Position numbers and translations under genes: made by a program. A model generated the notes under the pieces. That model ran no database searches, was not told the DNA's origin, and was given only the letters and a program-made list of their open reading frames with translations. Below are positions 1 through 7,014 of a stretch of 33,833 nt of DNA, piece by piece. Every line of letters begins with the position of its first letter. The stretch's first letter is position 1. Source of the DNA: an uncultured Flavobacteriales bacterium (lineage in GTDB: Bacteria; Bacteroidota; Bacteroidia; Flavobacteriales_D; CALLUQ01); assembly GCA_938010565.1 (NCBI GenBank), contig CALLUQ010000065.1, positions 1 to 33,833 of the forward strand, given 5' to 3'.

Positions 1-98
1 GCACTATTTCATACCCACCCAAATCCATCACCGCTTGGGTCGTGAAGCCACGCAATAGCACTAGTGGGTCGCCTCAACAGGTTCCGCCTTGATTTTTG

Positions 99-122
99 GT
101 TCTTTTCATTAAGGAAAAGAAC
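99..122. repeat. 9-bp inverted repeat (hairpin)
   Basis: GTTCTTTTC (99-107) and GAAAAGAAC (114-122) are perfect reverse complements around a six-base loop. No T-run follows on either strand, so it is not a convincing intrinsic terminator. It may be a dispersed intergenic repeat; other copies would need a genome-wide check. Confidence 0.55.
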
Positions 123-170
123 AAGAGATCACTGATTTAGAGAAAATTGCGTGATCCTGTATAAGGCAGT

Positions 171-353
171 GTTCCAAGCAGATGCTTGAAACAGAGGAAG
201 AAGTACTAAATACTCCGCAAGACCGGGGCATCGTTTTCCTCGCAAGCGTCCCGCTTGTGAGATGGTAGCTATGCCTTTCCAGACAAATGATTAAAGAACC
301 ACCATTGGGCTGGTGAGGTTATACATATTGTTCCAAGCGGACGCTTGAAACAG
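171..353. repeat. Cluster of three REP-like hairpins
   Basis: Two 24-base units, at 171-194 and 330-353, match at 22 of 24 positions. Both contain a stem of the form CAAGCx-GA-xGCTTG. The two differences lie opposite each other in the stem (A with T in one copy, G with C in the other), so pairing is kept. A third, shorter palindrome CAAGCG-TCC-CGCTTG lies at 243-257. The pattern fits repetitive extragenic palindromes; the number of copies elsewhere is unknown. Confidence 0.6.
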
Positions 354-385
354 AATGCGCATGTTGGGAATGATCACAGCCGTTT

Positions 386-1753
386 TTAACCAAAAAGATG
401 CGAAAACACTTCTTCCACCTTGCCAACCCGAATGAGTTCAAGCGTGTAATCCTTCTGATCGGTTCCTTTGTTGTAACGGCTGATGACCATGCGCTCATAG
501 CCCAATTTTTGGGCTTCGGAAATGCGTTGATCGATCCGGTTCACCGGCCGGATCTCGCCGCTTAGCCCCACTTCGCCGGCCAAACACAAAGTGCGGTCAA
601 CGGGCATGTCTGCATGGCTGGAGAGCAAGGCGCAAACCACGGCCAGATCCATGGCGGTATCGTTTGCACGGATCCCCCCTGCCAGATTGAGGAATACATC
701 TTTGCCTCCCATTTTAACGCCCACTCTTTTTTCCAGAACGGCAAGCAACATGTGTAGGCGCTTTGCATCAAACCCCGTAGCCGATCGTTGCGGAGTGCCA
801 TAGGCCGAGTGGCCTACCAAAGCCTGAACTTCCACCAGCATGGGGCGCAGGCCTTCGATGGTTGCCGCAATGCTAATACCGGAAAGGCCCGTTCCGTTAT
901 TCGTAACGAGGATCTCGGAAGGGTTTTCCACTCCCCGGAGGCCTTTGCCCGTCATTTCGTAGATGCCCAGCTCGTTGGTGCTGCCAAAACGGTTTTTGGT
1001 GGCACGAAGCAAACGATAAATGTGGTTGCGGTCGCCTTCGAATTGCAACACCGTATCGACCATGTGCTCCAAAACTTTGGGTCCGGCAATAGCGCCTTCT
1101 TTATTGATGTGGCCAATGATAAACAGGGAAGTACCGGTGGTTTTGCCGTAGCGCATGAGTTCGGAGGTACATTCCCTGATCTGAGAAATGCTGCCCGGGG
1201 AGCTTTCGATCACAGCCGTGTGCAAGGTTTGGATGGAATCGATAACGATCAGATGGGGTTCCAGTTTGCGGACCTGCTGAAAGATGAGTTGGGTGGATGT
1301 TTCGGTAAGGATATACCCATTGGTATGATGGATGCCAATGCGTTCCGCCCGCATTTTAATTTGTTGTTCGCTTTCTTCTCCGCTGATGTAAAGCACTTTT
1401 TGCGGAGACAGGCCCAGGGCCGTTTGCAACAACAAAGTGGATTTTCCGATGCCCGGCTCTCCGCCAAACAAAACCACCGACCCCGGCACGAGCCCTCCTC
1501 CCAGCACCCGGTTCAATTCGGCATCGGCGAGTTGAATGCGGGCTTGTTCTTCCATTCTGATCTCGTGGATCAACGTGGGTTTGGCCACTCGTTTGGCGGC
1601 ACCAGCTCCCATTTCCCATTCCCGGGAGGTTGGTTTTTGAATGGGTTCTTCTACGTAGGTATTCCATTCGTTGCACGCGGAGCATTTGCCCATCCATTTG
1701 GCCGATTGAGCGCCGCAGTTTTGACAAAAAAAGGTGGTTTTTATTTTAGTCAT
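386..1753 (-). CDS. radA: DNA repair protein RadA
   Basis: RadA is a RecA-like ATPase that helps process recombination intermediates and drives branch migration in the cytoplasm. The start chosen is MTKIKTTFF, giving 455 aa, rather than the 475-aa ORF, because family members begin a few residues before the zinc finger. Visible features are an N-terminal C4 zinc finger (CQNCG at residues 10-14, then CSAC at 24-27), a Walker A motif GGEPGIGKST near residue 95, the RadA signature KNRFG in the middle, and a C-terminal Lon-protease-like domain (LNLAGGIRANDTAMDLAVV). The length is normal. It lies 67 bases downstream of the rfaE2-type gene on the same strand and is probably the last gene of the panD operon. 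The 436-aa ORF on the opposite strand is a shadow. Confidence 0.97.
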   Translation of the reverse strand: MTKIKTTFFCQNCGAQSAKWMGKCSACNEWNTYVEEPIQKPTSREWEMGAGAAKRVAKPTLIHEIRMEEQARIQLADAELNRVLGGGLVPGSVVLFGGEPGIGKSTLLLQTALGLSPQKVLYISGEESEQQIKMRAERIGIHHTNGYILTETSTQLIFQQVRKLEPHLIVIDSIQTLHTAVIESSPGSISQIRECTSELMRYGKTTGTSLFIIGHINKEGAIAGPKVLEHMVDTVLQFEGDRNHIYRLLRATKNRFGSTNELGIYEMTGKGLRGVENPSEILVTNNGTGLSGISIAATIEGLRPMLVEVQALVGHSAYGTPQRSATGFDAKRLHMLLAVLEKRVGVKMGGKDVFLNLAGGIRANDTAMDLAVVCALLSSHADMPVDRTLCLAGEVGLSGEIRPVNRIDQRISEAQKLGYERMVISRYNKGTDQKDYTLELIRVGKVEEVFSHLFG

Positions 1754-1820
1754 CGGAGTTTCAAAATACAACATCGGACCTCCCCGGCAAAAGGGAAACC
1801 CCAAAAAAAGCAACCGAAAT

Positions 1821-2315
1821 TTATTTCCGGTATTTTTCGAGCAGAGCAGTGGTGGAATAACCGGCCACCAGGTGTATTGTTTTTACTTCGCCACCGTTTG
1901 CTTTTACCACATCGGCCCCCACCATGTATGTGGTGGCGTTTTGGTTTTCTTCTTCCGGATCGTAGTCGCCTCCTTTCACCAGCACATCCGGCAAAAGGGC
2001 TTTTATCATGTTCAGGGGGGTATCTTCGTCAAATATTATGGTGGCATGCACACCTTTTAGCGCACCCACTACCGTTGCACGGGCATTTTCCGGGTTGATC
2101 GGGCGTTCGGCCCCTTTGTTCAGGCGTTTCACCGAGGCATCCGAGTTTACGGCCACAATCAGCACATCGCCCATTTGGGCCGCTGCCTGCAAGTAGGTAA
2201 CATGCCCCAGGTGCAACACATCGAAACAGCCGTTGGTAAAAACGATCTTCCGGCCTTCTTGTTTCCAGCGGAATACCTGTTGTTGCAGATCAGGAAGGGA
2301 ATACATCTCAAACAT
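1821..2315 (-). CDS. rfaE2: RfaE2/HldE C-terminal-type nucleotidyltransferase
   Basis: This is a 164-aa single-domain cytidylyltransferase-fold enzyme. It resembles D-glycero-beta-D-manno-heptose-1-phosphate adenylyltransferase, which makes ADP-heptose for lipopolysaccharide core. The motif TNGCFDVLHLGH near residues 28-39 holds the HxGH nucleotide-binding signature, and the YSTT motif sits near the C-terminus. The kinase half found in bifunctional HldE is absent, so this is the stand-alone E2 form. The first codons overlap the end of the upstream membrane-protein gene by eight bases, which suggests translational coupling. An ATG three codons later is also possible. Substrate specificity cannot be read from sequence alone; a related glycerol-phosphate or other cytidylyltransferase is the alternative. 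Confidence 0.9.
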   Translation of the reverse strand: MFEMYSLPDLQQQVFRWKQEGRKIVFTNGCFDVLHLGHVTYLQAAAQMGDVLIVAVNSDASVKRLNKGAERPINPENARATVVGALKGVHATIIFDEDTPLNMIKALLPDVLVKGGDYDPEEENQNATTYMVGADVVKANGGEVKTIHLVAGYSTTALLEKYRK

Positions 2316-3315
2316 GGTGCGGCGTTTTGCCTTTTTTGCGTTTGGCCAGGAACAGCATTATCATCCCCACAATTCCTGAAACGATGACCATCAACGTTTG
2401 GGCCGACCATACGATGGCGGCAAATGTTTTGCCATCTTCCCGGGTAAGCAAAAGCGCCGGGAACGCCATCATCACAGCAAAGTGGTAAGAACCCACACCA
2501 CCGGGTGCCGGAACAATCATGGCTAACCCACCCACTACAAATAAAAGCATGGCATCGGGAATGCCCAGCCCCATGGTGGCGGGCAGGGCAAAAAAGCAAA
2601 CATAGGTCATCAGGAAGTAACACGCCCAAATGCCGGCCGTATAAAGAAAAAACGTACCGGTACGCTGGAGTTTAAGGATGGACTTTAAGCCGTCTTTGAT
2701 GCCATCCCAAAAAGCATAAGCCCGGGCAAAAATTCTGATTTTTTCCAACCGTTTTCGGATCATCATTACCCCAACCAACATTCCGATGCCCACAATGGGA
2801 AGAAGAAAAAACAGGGAAAAGCCTTCTTCGGGCCCTCCTTTTCGTAGGGCCAGTGCCTCATTCATAAAAGAAGAAATGGCATCGGAATGGAAAATGAAAG
2901 TGAGGCCGATCATCACCAACAACATCAGCAAGTCGATCACCCGTTCCATAATCACGGTTCCGAAAAGCTTGTCTACCGGTATTCCGTCGGTTTGATTTAA
3001 GGCCGTACAGCGGGCCACTTCTCCGGAGCGGGGGATGCCCAGGTTAGCGAAATAGCTAAAGGCGACCGCATGAATGCGGTTAAAGGGGTTGGTTTGGTAC
3101 CCCAATGGGTCGATCAGGGTTTGCCAGCGCAACGCACGCCATACAATGGCCAGATAACCGAGCACTATGGAAAGGAAGATCCACCCAAAATTGGCACTGG
3201 CAATGTCCGTTTGGAGCTTTTGAAAGTCGACATTCCGATACGTCATGTACAGAAGCCCGGCGCCAATGGCAACAAACAAAATGTATTTAAAAGTATGGAT
3301 CAGCCACTTGCTCAT
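2308..3315 (-). CDS. Flippase-like (lysylphosphatidylglycerol synthase TM-type) membrane protein
   Basis: A 335-aa integral membrane protein of the YbhN/MprF-transmembrane family (UPF0104, the membrane half of lysylphosphatidylglycerol synthases). It has about eight hydrophobic helices, the first at residues 9-25. Family marks include WRALRWQTLID near residue 60, the segment FSYFANLGIPRSGEVARC near residue 86, and the glycine/proline-rich APGGVGSYHFA near the C-terminus. There is no catalytic aminoacyl-transfer domain, so it probably moves or organises a lipid rather than aminoacylating one. It starts 11 bases after panD and overlaps the next gene by eight bases, so it is clearly in the panD operon. 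Its true substrate is unknown. Confidence 0.88.
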   Translation of the reverse strand: MSKWLIHTFKYILFVAIGAGLLYMTYRNVDFQKLQTDIASANFGWIFLSIVLGYLAIVWRALRWQTLIDPLGYQTNPFNRIHAVAFSYFANLGIPRSGEVARCTALNQTDGIPVDKLFGTVIMERVIDLLMLLVMIGLTFIFHSDAISSFMNEALALRKGGPEEGFSLFFLLPIVGIGMLVGVMMIRKRLEKIRIFARAYAFWDGIKDGLKSILKLQRTGTFFLYTAGIWACYFLMTYVCFFALPATMGLGIPDAMLLFVVGGLAMIVPAPGGVGSYHFAVMMAFPALLLTREDGKTFAAIVWSAQTLMVIVSGIVGMIMLFLAKRKKGKTPHHV

Positions 3316-3326
3316 GTATTGTTTGC

Positions 3327-3683
3327 TTATGTATGTTTTAAGCGATTGGTTTCCGTATCCGGAAAGACAAGGGTGGGTTTAAACGTTTTTGCCTCTTCAA
3401 AATCCATGATCCCATAGGAAATGACGATGATAATATCGCCAACGGCTACCCGCCGGGCTGCCGGGCCGTTCAGGCAAATATAACCGGAATTGCGCTCTCC
3501 TTTGATGATGTATGTTTCAATGCGCTCGCCATTGTTGATGTTCACCACCTGTACTTTTTCGCCTTCGATCATGTTCGCAGCATCCATGAGATTCTCATCA
3601 ATGGTAATGCTTCCGATGTAGTTCAGATCTGCTTCCGTTACACGAACACGGTGCAGTTTGGATTTTAATACCTCTATCTGCAT
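3327..3683 (-). CDS. panD: Aspartate 1-decarboxylase (PanD)
   Basis: PanD converts L-aspartate to beta-alanine for pantothenate and coenzyme A synthesis. The 118-aa proenzyme cleaves itself between Gly24 and Ser25, and the serine becomes the pyruvoyl cofactor. The expected YIGSITID sequence is present at residues 22-29. The N-terminal [12 protein letters not shown] and the later NGPAARR, which lines the active site in the family, are also present. It is the first gene of a minus-strand operon running through the flippase-like protein and RfaE2 to RadA. A Bacteroidota -7 box sits only a few bases before the ATG, so the mRNA may be nearly leaderless. Its usual partner panC is not in this window; a decayed toxin locus lies upstream. 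Confidence 0.97.
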   Translation of the reverse strand: MQIEVLKSKLHRVRVTEADLNYIGSITIDENLMDAANMIEGEKVQVVNINNGERIETYIIKGERNSGYICLNGPAARRVAVGDIIIVISYGIMDFEEAKTFKPTLVFPDTETNRLKHT

Positions 3684-3688
3684 GGGTG

Positions 3689-3696
3689 CAAAATTA
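3689..3696 (-). promoter_or_regulatory. Promoter -7 box of the panD operon
   Basis: On the minus strand the sequence reads TAATTTTG, a match to the Bacteroidota -7 element TAnnTTTG, ending six bases before the panD ATG. Transcription would begin at or beside the start codon. No clear TTTG -33 box is visible upstream, so confidence is moderate. Confidence 0.5.
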
Positions 3697-3770
3697 AGAA
3701 TAAAGTTGTTCTCCTTTTACAGTATTCTCCACTTGCTTTCGCAGAAAGGTGTTTGATCAGGGTAATCCGA

Positions 3771-4005
3771 CTAAATCGGGCTTTCTGCTTTTAGCTTCTC
3801 TTGAGTTACTTGTACTTTCTGATGAGGCTGCTCTTTTGTAAAGAAAGCGCTTGCATCCGGCTTATGATCTTCTTCAAATTCCGAAAATCTGCTTGACACG
3901 GTACGAATAATAAAACTCATCACAAAAGGTACGCCCATCGATCTTACCTGATAGATACTGCACCATCAACCCATACCCTCTTTTTTTATCCTCTTTCTCA
4001 AACAT
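3771..4005 (-). pseudogene. Broken colicin-immunity-like gene
   Basis: The ATG at 4005 opens a frame beginning MFEKEDKKRGYGLMVQYL, followed by SGKIDGRTFCDEFYYSY. This resembles the start of small colicin-immunity-type proteins, in which a 'yLsG.i..r.F...y' pattern is typical. The frame stops soon after. Another frame then continues with SRFSEFEEDHKPDASAFF and runs to a TAG at 3771, which looks like the C-terminal part of the same family. The middle, probably several tens of residues, seems deleted out of frame near the YSY segment. The ATG is one base after the stop of the toxin remnant, the usual toxin-immunity order. The family name is my recollection of the pattern, not a search result. 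Confidence 0.55.
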
Positions 4006-4006
4006 A

Positions 4007-4422
4007 CTATTTCGGAATTGTTGTTAACAGACCTAATGCTCTCGTATCATATTTGAAATGCCAAATTGAGTTAGTAGCCTTATCGTACAAGATCTCTAAA
4101 TGGTAGAGCTTACCATTTTTGATCATTGTTGCATAATACATCACATCAATACTCTTGAACCTTGTGGGTCAGGCAGGCCCTTTGTGTTCTTTATCACATC
4201 ATTCATAAGTTGGAGCGGGACTTTCCTGGCAGAGCCTGCAAAGTGTTTCGCAGCTTTAGAACCAAAGTTGAAGCTTCGAACACTCGCCCTGGCCCCTACT
4301 CCCCAAACAACACTCCCATCATCCTCCTTCTTCCCACAATCGCCCGAAGCCACCTCCTGCTCCTCTTTTTCAAGAACAACATTTTTACCGGGAAGTATTC
4401 CGCTCTCCCGCCAGTGACTCAC
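4007..4422 (-). pseudogene. Frameshifted polymorphic-toxin C-terminal domain
   Basis: The minus frame from a GTG at 4422 reads through SFNFGSKAAKHFAGSARK and KGLPDPQGSR, then hits TGA at 4141. Just there the bases ACATCACATCA (4138-4148, plus strand) form a perfect five-base tandem duplication. Removing one copy joins the frame to MYYATMIKNGKLYHLEIL and WHFKYDTRALGL, ending in a TAG at 4007-4009. The restored tail looks like a small cytotoxic domain of the kind carried at the end of Rhs proteins. The exact toxin family is uncertain. It sits between an Rhs-like fragment upstream and a broken immunity gene downstream. This is a dead gene unless the duplication is a sequencing error. Confidence 0.55.
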
Positions 4423-4515
4423 TCGATTGTTGCAACAACTTTATGGAAGCTGATCCCAAAAACAGAAATTAACCCGTCTTGTTTCCCCTTCCTCTCTCTT
4501 TATCAATGATGCTCC

Positions 4516-4779
4516 TCAGTTGGGTGAAGGTTTCGGGCATGCTTGGCGGTCAATGGTGACGGCCTGATCGTAGTTCAGGCACCGTGTTTCCCCCATTAAC
4601 GTATCGCATTCGATGTGGGAAAAGTAGTTGCGCTTCCAATGAAAAGGGATGGGGCCGTTGAGGGCACAGTCCTCTTCGGGGGTAGTGAGTTCGCCGGTGA
4701 GGAAGTGGATCAGGGGAGGGCAGATCGGGCAAACAAGGAAACTTTTTCTTATTAAGATAGCCCTCTTATTTTGATACAA
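4516..4779 (-). pseudogene. Rhs protein N-terminal (DUF6531-like) remnant
   Basis: The 87-aa frame contains HFLTGELTTPEEDCALNGPI followed by PFHWKRNYFSH and later LNYDQAVTID. This matches the start of Rhs/YD-repeat proteins, where a 'v.tGe......df.lpgpiPl.w.R.Y' pattern leads into the repeats and a 'W...YDqavtid' segment follows. Full Rhs proteins are usually more than 1000 aa; here everything after the first ~80 residues is missing until the toxin tail. The order and strand relative to the toxin and immunity remnants fit one original gene with a large internal deletion. It has no expected function now. Confidence 0.55.
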
Positions 4780-4799
4780 CTGATTAGGAAGAGTTTACA

Positions 4800-4928
4800 G
4801 GGCAAACGCATTTAAAGCATACCGCTCTCATTTTCAGCTATTTAAACTTTCGTCGTTGCTTAAATATCATACATTGAGAATCATACCTGCTTGATTTATA
4901 GAGGCGAGAAATTTAAATGCGTTTACCC
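4800..4928. repeat. Inverted repeat pair flanking about 95 bp
   Basis: GGGCAAACGCATTTAAA (4800-4816) and TTTAAATGCGTTTACCC (about 4912-4928) are reverse complements with one mismatch. The 95 bases between them are AT-rich and encode nothing I recognise. The arrangement looks like the two ends of a small non-autonomous transposable element or a collapsed insertion sequence. No target-site duplication could be identified by eye. Confidence 0.45.
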
Positions 4929-4951
4929 CGGAGGATGAGCAAAGAACTTCA

Positions 4952-4980
4952 TTGAGAAATGGGAAAATATGTTAAATTTG
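4952..4980 (+). promoter_or_regulatory. Promoter of the polyphosphate polymerase pair
   Basis: TTG (4952-4954) lies 18 bases before TAAATTTG (4973-4980), which matches the Bacteroidota TTTG-N19-TAnnTTTG promoter. It lies inside the first codons of the longest ORF, so the true start of that gene should be downstream of about 4987. Confidence 0.5.
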
Positions 4981-4997
4981 GCGCTTCTAACTTCGGA

Positions 4998-5756
4998 TTG
5001 ACAACAACAAAAGACATATTAAGTACTTTTAAACCCATCACACTGGAAGAGATGGATGCGGTGAAGTTGATGAACCGCACAGATACCAAGTTTGTTTTTC
5101 ACCGCGATCGTATCCCTGAGATATTTCATCGGATACAGGATCATTATCGGGTTCTTGAGGTTAACGGAGATCGCTTGAATGCTTACCGGAGTTTGTATTA
5201 TGATACACCGGAGTTTCAGTTCTATCATTTGCATCAGAACGGGAGGAAAAAGCGGCACAAGGTGCGGTTTAGGAAGTACGTGGGCTCCGATCTTACTTTT
5301 CTGGAAATAAAATTCAAAAACAACAAAAACCGAACGGTTAAAAGCCGGATCAAGGTACCCGATTTTGAAACCGACCTCCAGGCCAACAGCATGCAATACA
5401 TTGAGGAGGTTATGGGATACAAAACAGCATTGGTTCCCAAGCTCTGGAATAGCTTTGAGCGTGTAACGTTGGTGAGTAAACACAACCTTGAACGCCTTAC
5501 CATCGATTTTGGGCTCGCTTTTGATTTTGATGGTAAAAAGAGCAACATGGATCAAATCATAATTGCCGAGGTGAAACAAGAAAAGCTAAGTAGAAATTCT
5601 ACCTTCATTGTCGCGCTAAAAGCACTGGGCATACACCCGATGAAGATCAGCAAGTATTGCGTGGGTGCTTTGAAACTTTACCCGGGTTTGAAATACAATA
5701 ATTTTAAAGCAAAGCTGCTATATTTAAAAAAGATCAATGATGGAATTTCTGCTTGA
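4998..5756 (+). CDS. VTC-domain polyphosphate polymerase
   Basis: The protein belongs to the VTC/CYTH-like triphosphate tunnel family (the catalytic domain of yeast Vtc4), which makes polyphosphate from ATP or binds polyphosphate. Tunnel-lining basic and acidic motifs are visible: KLMNRTDTKFVF near the start, YDTPEFQFYHLHQNGRKKRH and VRFRKY near residues 75-100, and FLEIKFKNNKNRTVKSRI near residue 115. The track ORF starts at 4959, but a promoter -7 box lies within its first codons. I therefore prefer the TTG at 4998 (MTTTKDIL, 252 aa), which also fits the usual family N-terminus. It overlaps the DUF4956 gene by 20 bases. The bacterial role is largely inferred from the fold. Confidence 0.85.
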   Translation: MTTTKDILSTFKPITLEEMDAVKLMNRTDTKFVFHRDRIPEIFHRIQDHYRVLEVNGDRLNAYRSLYYDTPEFQFYHLHQNGRKKRHKVRFRKYVGSDLTFLEIKFKNNKNRTVKSRIKVPDFETDLQANSMQYIEEVMGYKTALVPKLWNSFERVTLVSKHNLERLTIDFGLAFDFDGKKSNMDQIIIAEVKQEKLSRNSTFIVALKALGIHPMKISKYCVGALKLYPGLKYNNFKAKLLYLKKINDGISA

Positions 5757-6489
5757 TTTTATTTTTCCCTTTTTGGATGGTTTTGACCGGATATTGACTG
5801 CCTCCTCTGTCGGTAATACGGTTCATTTAGCTAACGAATCCAGGCTTATCGGGCTTCCGATACACGATGCCAGAGATTTCGGTAAGTTGTTCCAGCGTTT
5901 TCTCTTTAACCTTCTTATAACAGGCATTATTGCCGGTGCGATCTACTATCCGTCTGCCCGGCGCAGGGATTATCTGTTTACCTACATGATGATCAGCATC
6001 ACGGTATTTTTTCTTTGTTTTTTGCTTGAAAATGTAAAGCTGGAACTGGGCTTTGCTTTGGGGCTTTTTGCCATTTTTGGGATCATTCGTTACCGAACCG
6101 ACCCCATTCCCATTAAGGAAATGACCTATTTATTTGTCATTATCGGAGTGTCGGTGGTAAATGCTCTGGTGAATAAAAAGATCTCGTTTACCGAACTTTT
6201 ACTCACCAATGTGGCCATTATTGTGGCTACTGTAGCCCTGGAATACCTGAACTTGCTTCGCCACGAACTCCGTAAGAATATAGTTTACGAAAGGATCGAC
6301 CTGATCAAACCCGAAAAACGCGCCGAGTTGGCCCAGGATTTGGAAACCCGTACCGGGATCAAGATCAGCCGGATCGAAATTGGCCGCATCGATTTCCTTA
6401 GAGATGTCGCAAATATTCGGATCTATTACTACGAAAAAGACCAGGCTATTCCTGTTTCAGGCTACGAAGAAACGCGCTCCGAATCATAA
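5737..6489 (+). CDS. DUF4956 membrane protein
   Basis: A 250-aa protein with an N-terminal region of about four hydrophobic helices (residues ~60-165) and a cytoplasmic C-terminal domain of mixed alpha/beta character (from ~180). The motif GLFAIFGIIRYRTDPIPIKE near residue 110 is typical of DUF4956. Such proteins often sit beside VTC-type polyphosphate polymerases, as here, where the genes overlap by 20 bases. A role as the membrane anchor or channel partner for polyphosphate synthesis is inference only. The ATG at 5737 is the only good start and lies inside the upstream gene, indicating coupling. Confidence 0.82.
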   Translation: MMEFLLDFIFPFLDGFDRILTASSVGNTVHLANESRLIGLPIHDARDFGKLFQRFLFNLLITGIIAGAIYYPSARRRDYLFTYMMISITVFFLCFLLENVKLELGFALGLFAIFGIIRYRTDPIPIKEMTYLFVIIGVSVVNALVNKKISFTELLLTNVAIIVATVALEYLNLLRHELRKNIVYERIDLIKPEKRAELAQDLETRTGIKISRIEIGRIDFLRDVANIRIYYYEKDQAIPVSGYEETRSES

Positions 6490-6529
6490 AGCCCGTTCAA
6501 CCAAAATTGATTTTTATTTCCGGTAAGTC

Positions 6530-7009
6530 TCAGGTTTTGTAGATCAGGCAAACGGCTTGCGCACTAACGCCTTCTTCTCTGCCCTCAAAACCCAACCACT
6601 CGGTAGTGGTGGCCTTTACCGATATGGCTCCTTCTTCTACTTCCAGCACGTTGGCAATGATGCTTTGCATGGGTGCAATGTAGGGTTTGATCTTGGGCAC
6701 TTGTAAAGCCACGGTAGCATCTATGTTGCCGATCCGGTAGCCCGCTTGGGCTACTATGGCTCCTACTTCTTTCAGCAACAGTTTGCTGTCGGCTCCCTTA
6801 TAAATGGGGTTGGTATCCGGAAAATGGTATCCGATGTCGCGTTGCCCCGAGGCACCCAGCAAAGCATCGGAAATGGCGTGCAACAACACATCGGCATCCG
6901 AATGGCCAACCGTACCTTTTTCATGAGGTATCAAAAGCCCGCCTAACCAAAACTCTTCCCCTTCTGCCAGGCGATGAACATCGTAACCCAAACCTACTCT
7001 GAAACGCAT
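6530..7009 (-). CDS. ispF: 2-C-methyl-D-erythritol 2,4-cyclodiphosphate synthase
   Basis: IspF cyclises CDP-methylerythritol 2-phosphate to MEcPP and CMP in the non-mevalonate isoprenoid pathway. The 159-aa length is standard for this trimeric enzyme. The zinc-binding start GLGYDVHRL (Asp10 and His12), the GHSDADVLLHAISDALLGA segment, DIGYHFPDT and the C-terminal VKATTTEWLGFEGREEG are all present. The start is five bases after the porV stop, so ispF is probably the last gene of a porU-porV-ispF transcript. It converges with the DUF4956 gene, 40 bases away, without an obvious terminator hairpin. Confidence 0.97.
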   Translation of the reverse strand: MRFRVGLGYDVHRLAEGEEFWLGGLLIPHEKGTVGHSDADVLLHAISDALLGASGQRDIGYHFPDTNPIYKGADSKLLLKEVGAIVAQAGYRIGNIDATVALQVPKIKPYIAPMQSIIANVLEVEEGAISVKATTTEWLGFEGREEGVSAQAVCLIYKT

Positions 7010-7014
7010 ACGGT

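Larger units (their letters stand above)
1..385. other. Intergenic region downstream of radA
   Basis: No reading frame here has recognisable protein similarity. The stretch is the 3' flank of radA, which ends at 386 on the minus strand. It contains one 9-bp inverted repeat and three related short hairpins, listed separately. The far left edge may belong to another repeat unit cut by the window. Confidence 0.6.

Noticed and set aside
171-353. CRISPR-like repeat spacing
   Set aside because: There are only two close copies, 135 bases apart, with a hairpin stem and no regular spacers or cas genes.
788-2098. 436-aa plus-strand ORF
   Set aside because: It is antisense to radA and the rfaE2-type gene, whose frames carry clear family motifs; the long frame is a by-product of their codon use.
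5019-5579. 186-aa minus-strand ORF
   Set aside because: It is a shadow of the VTC polymerase gene.
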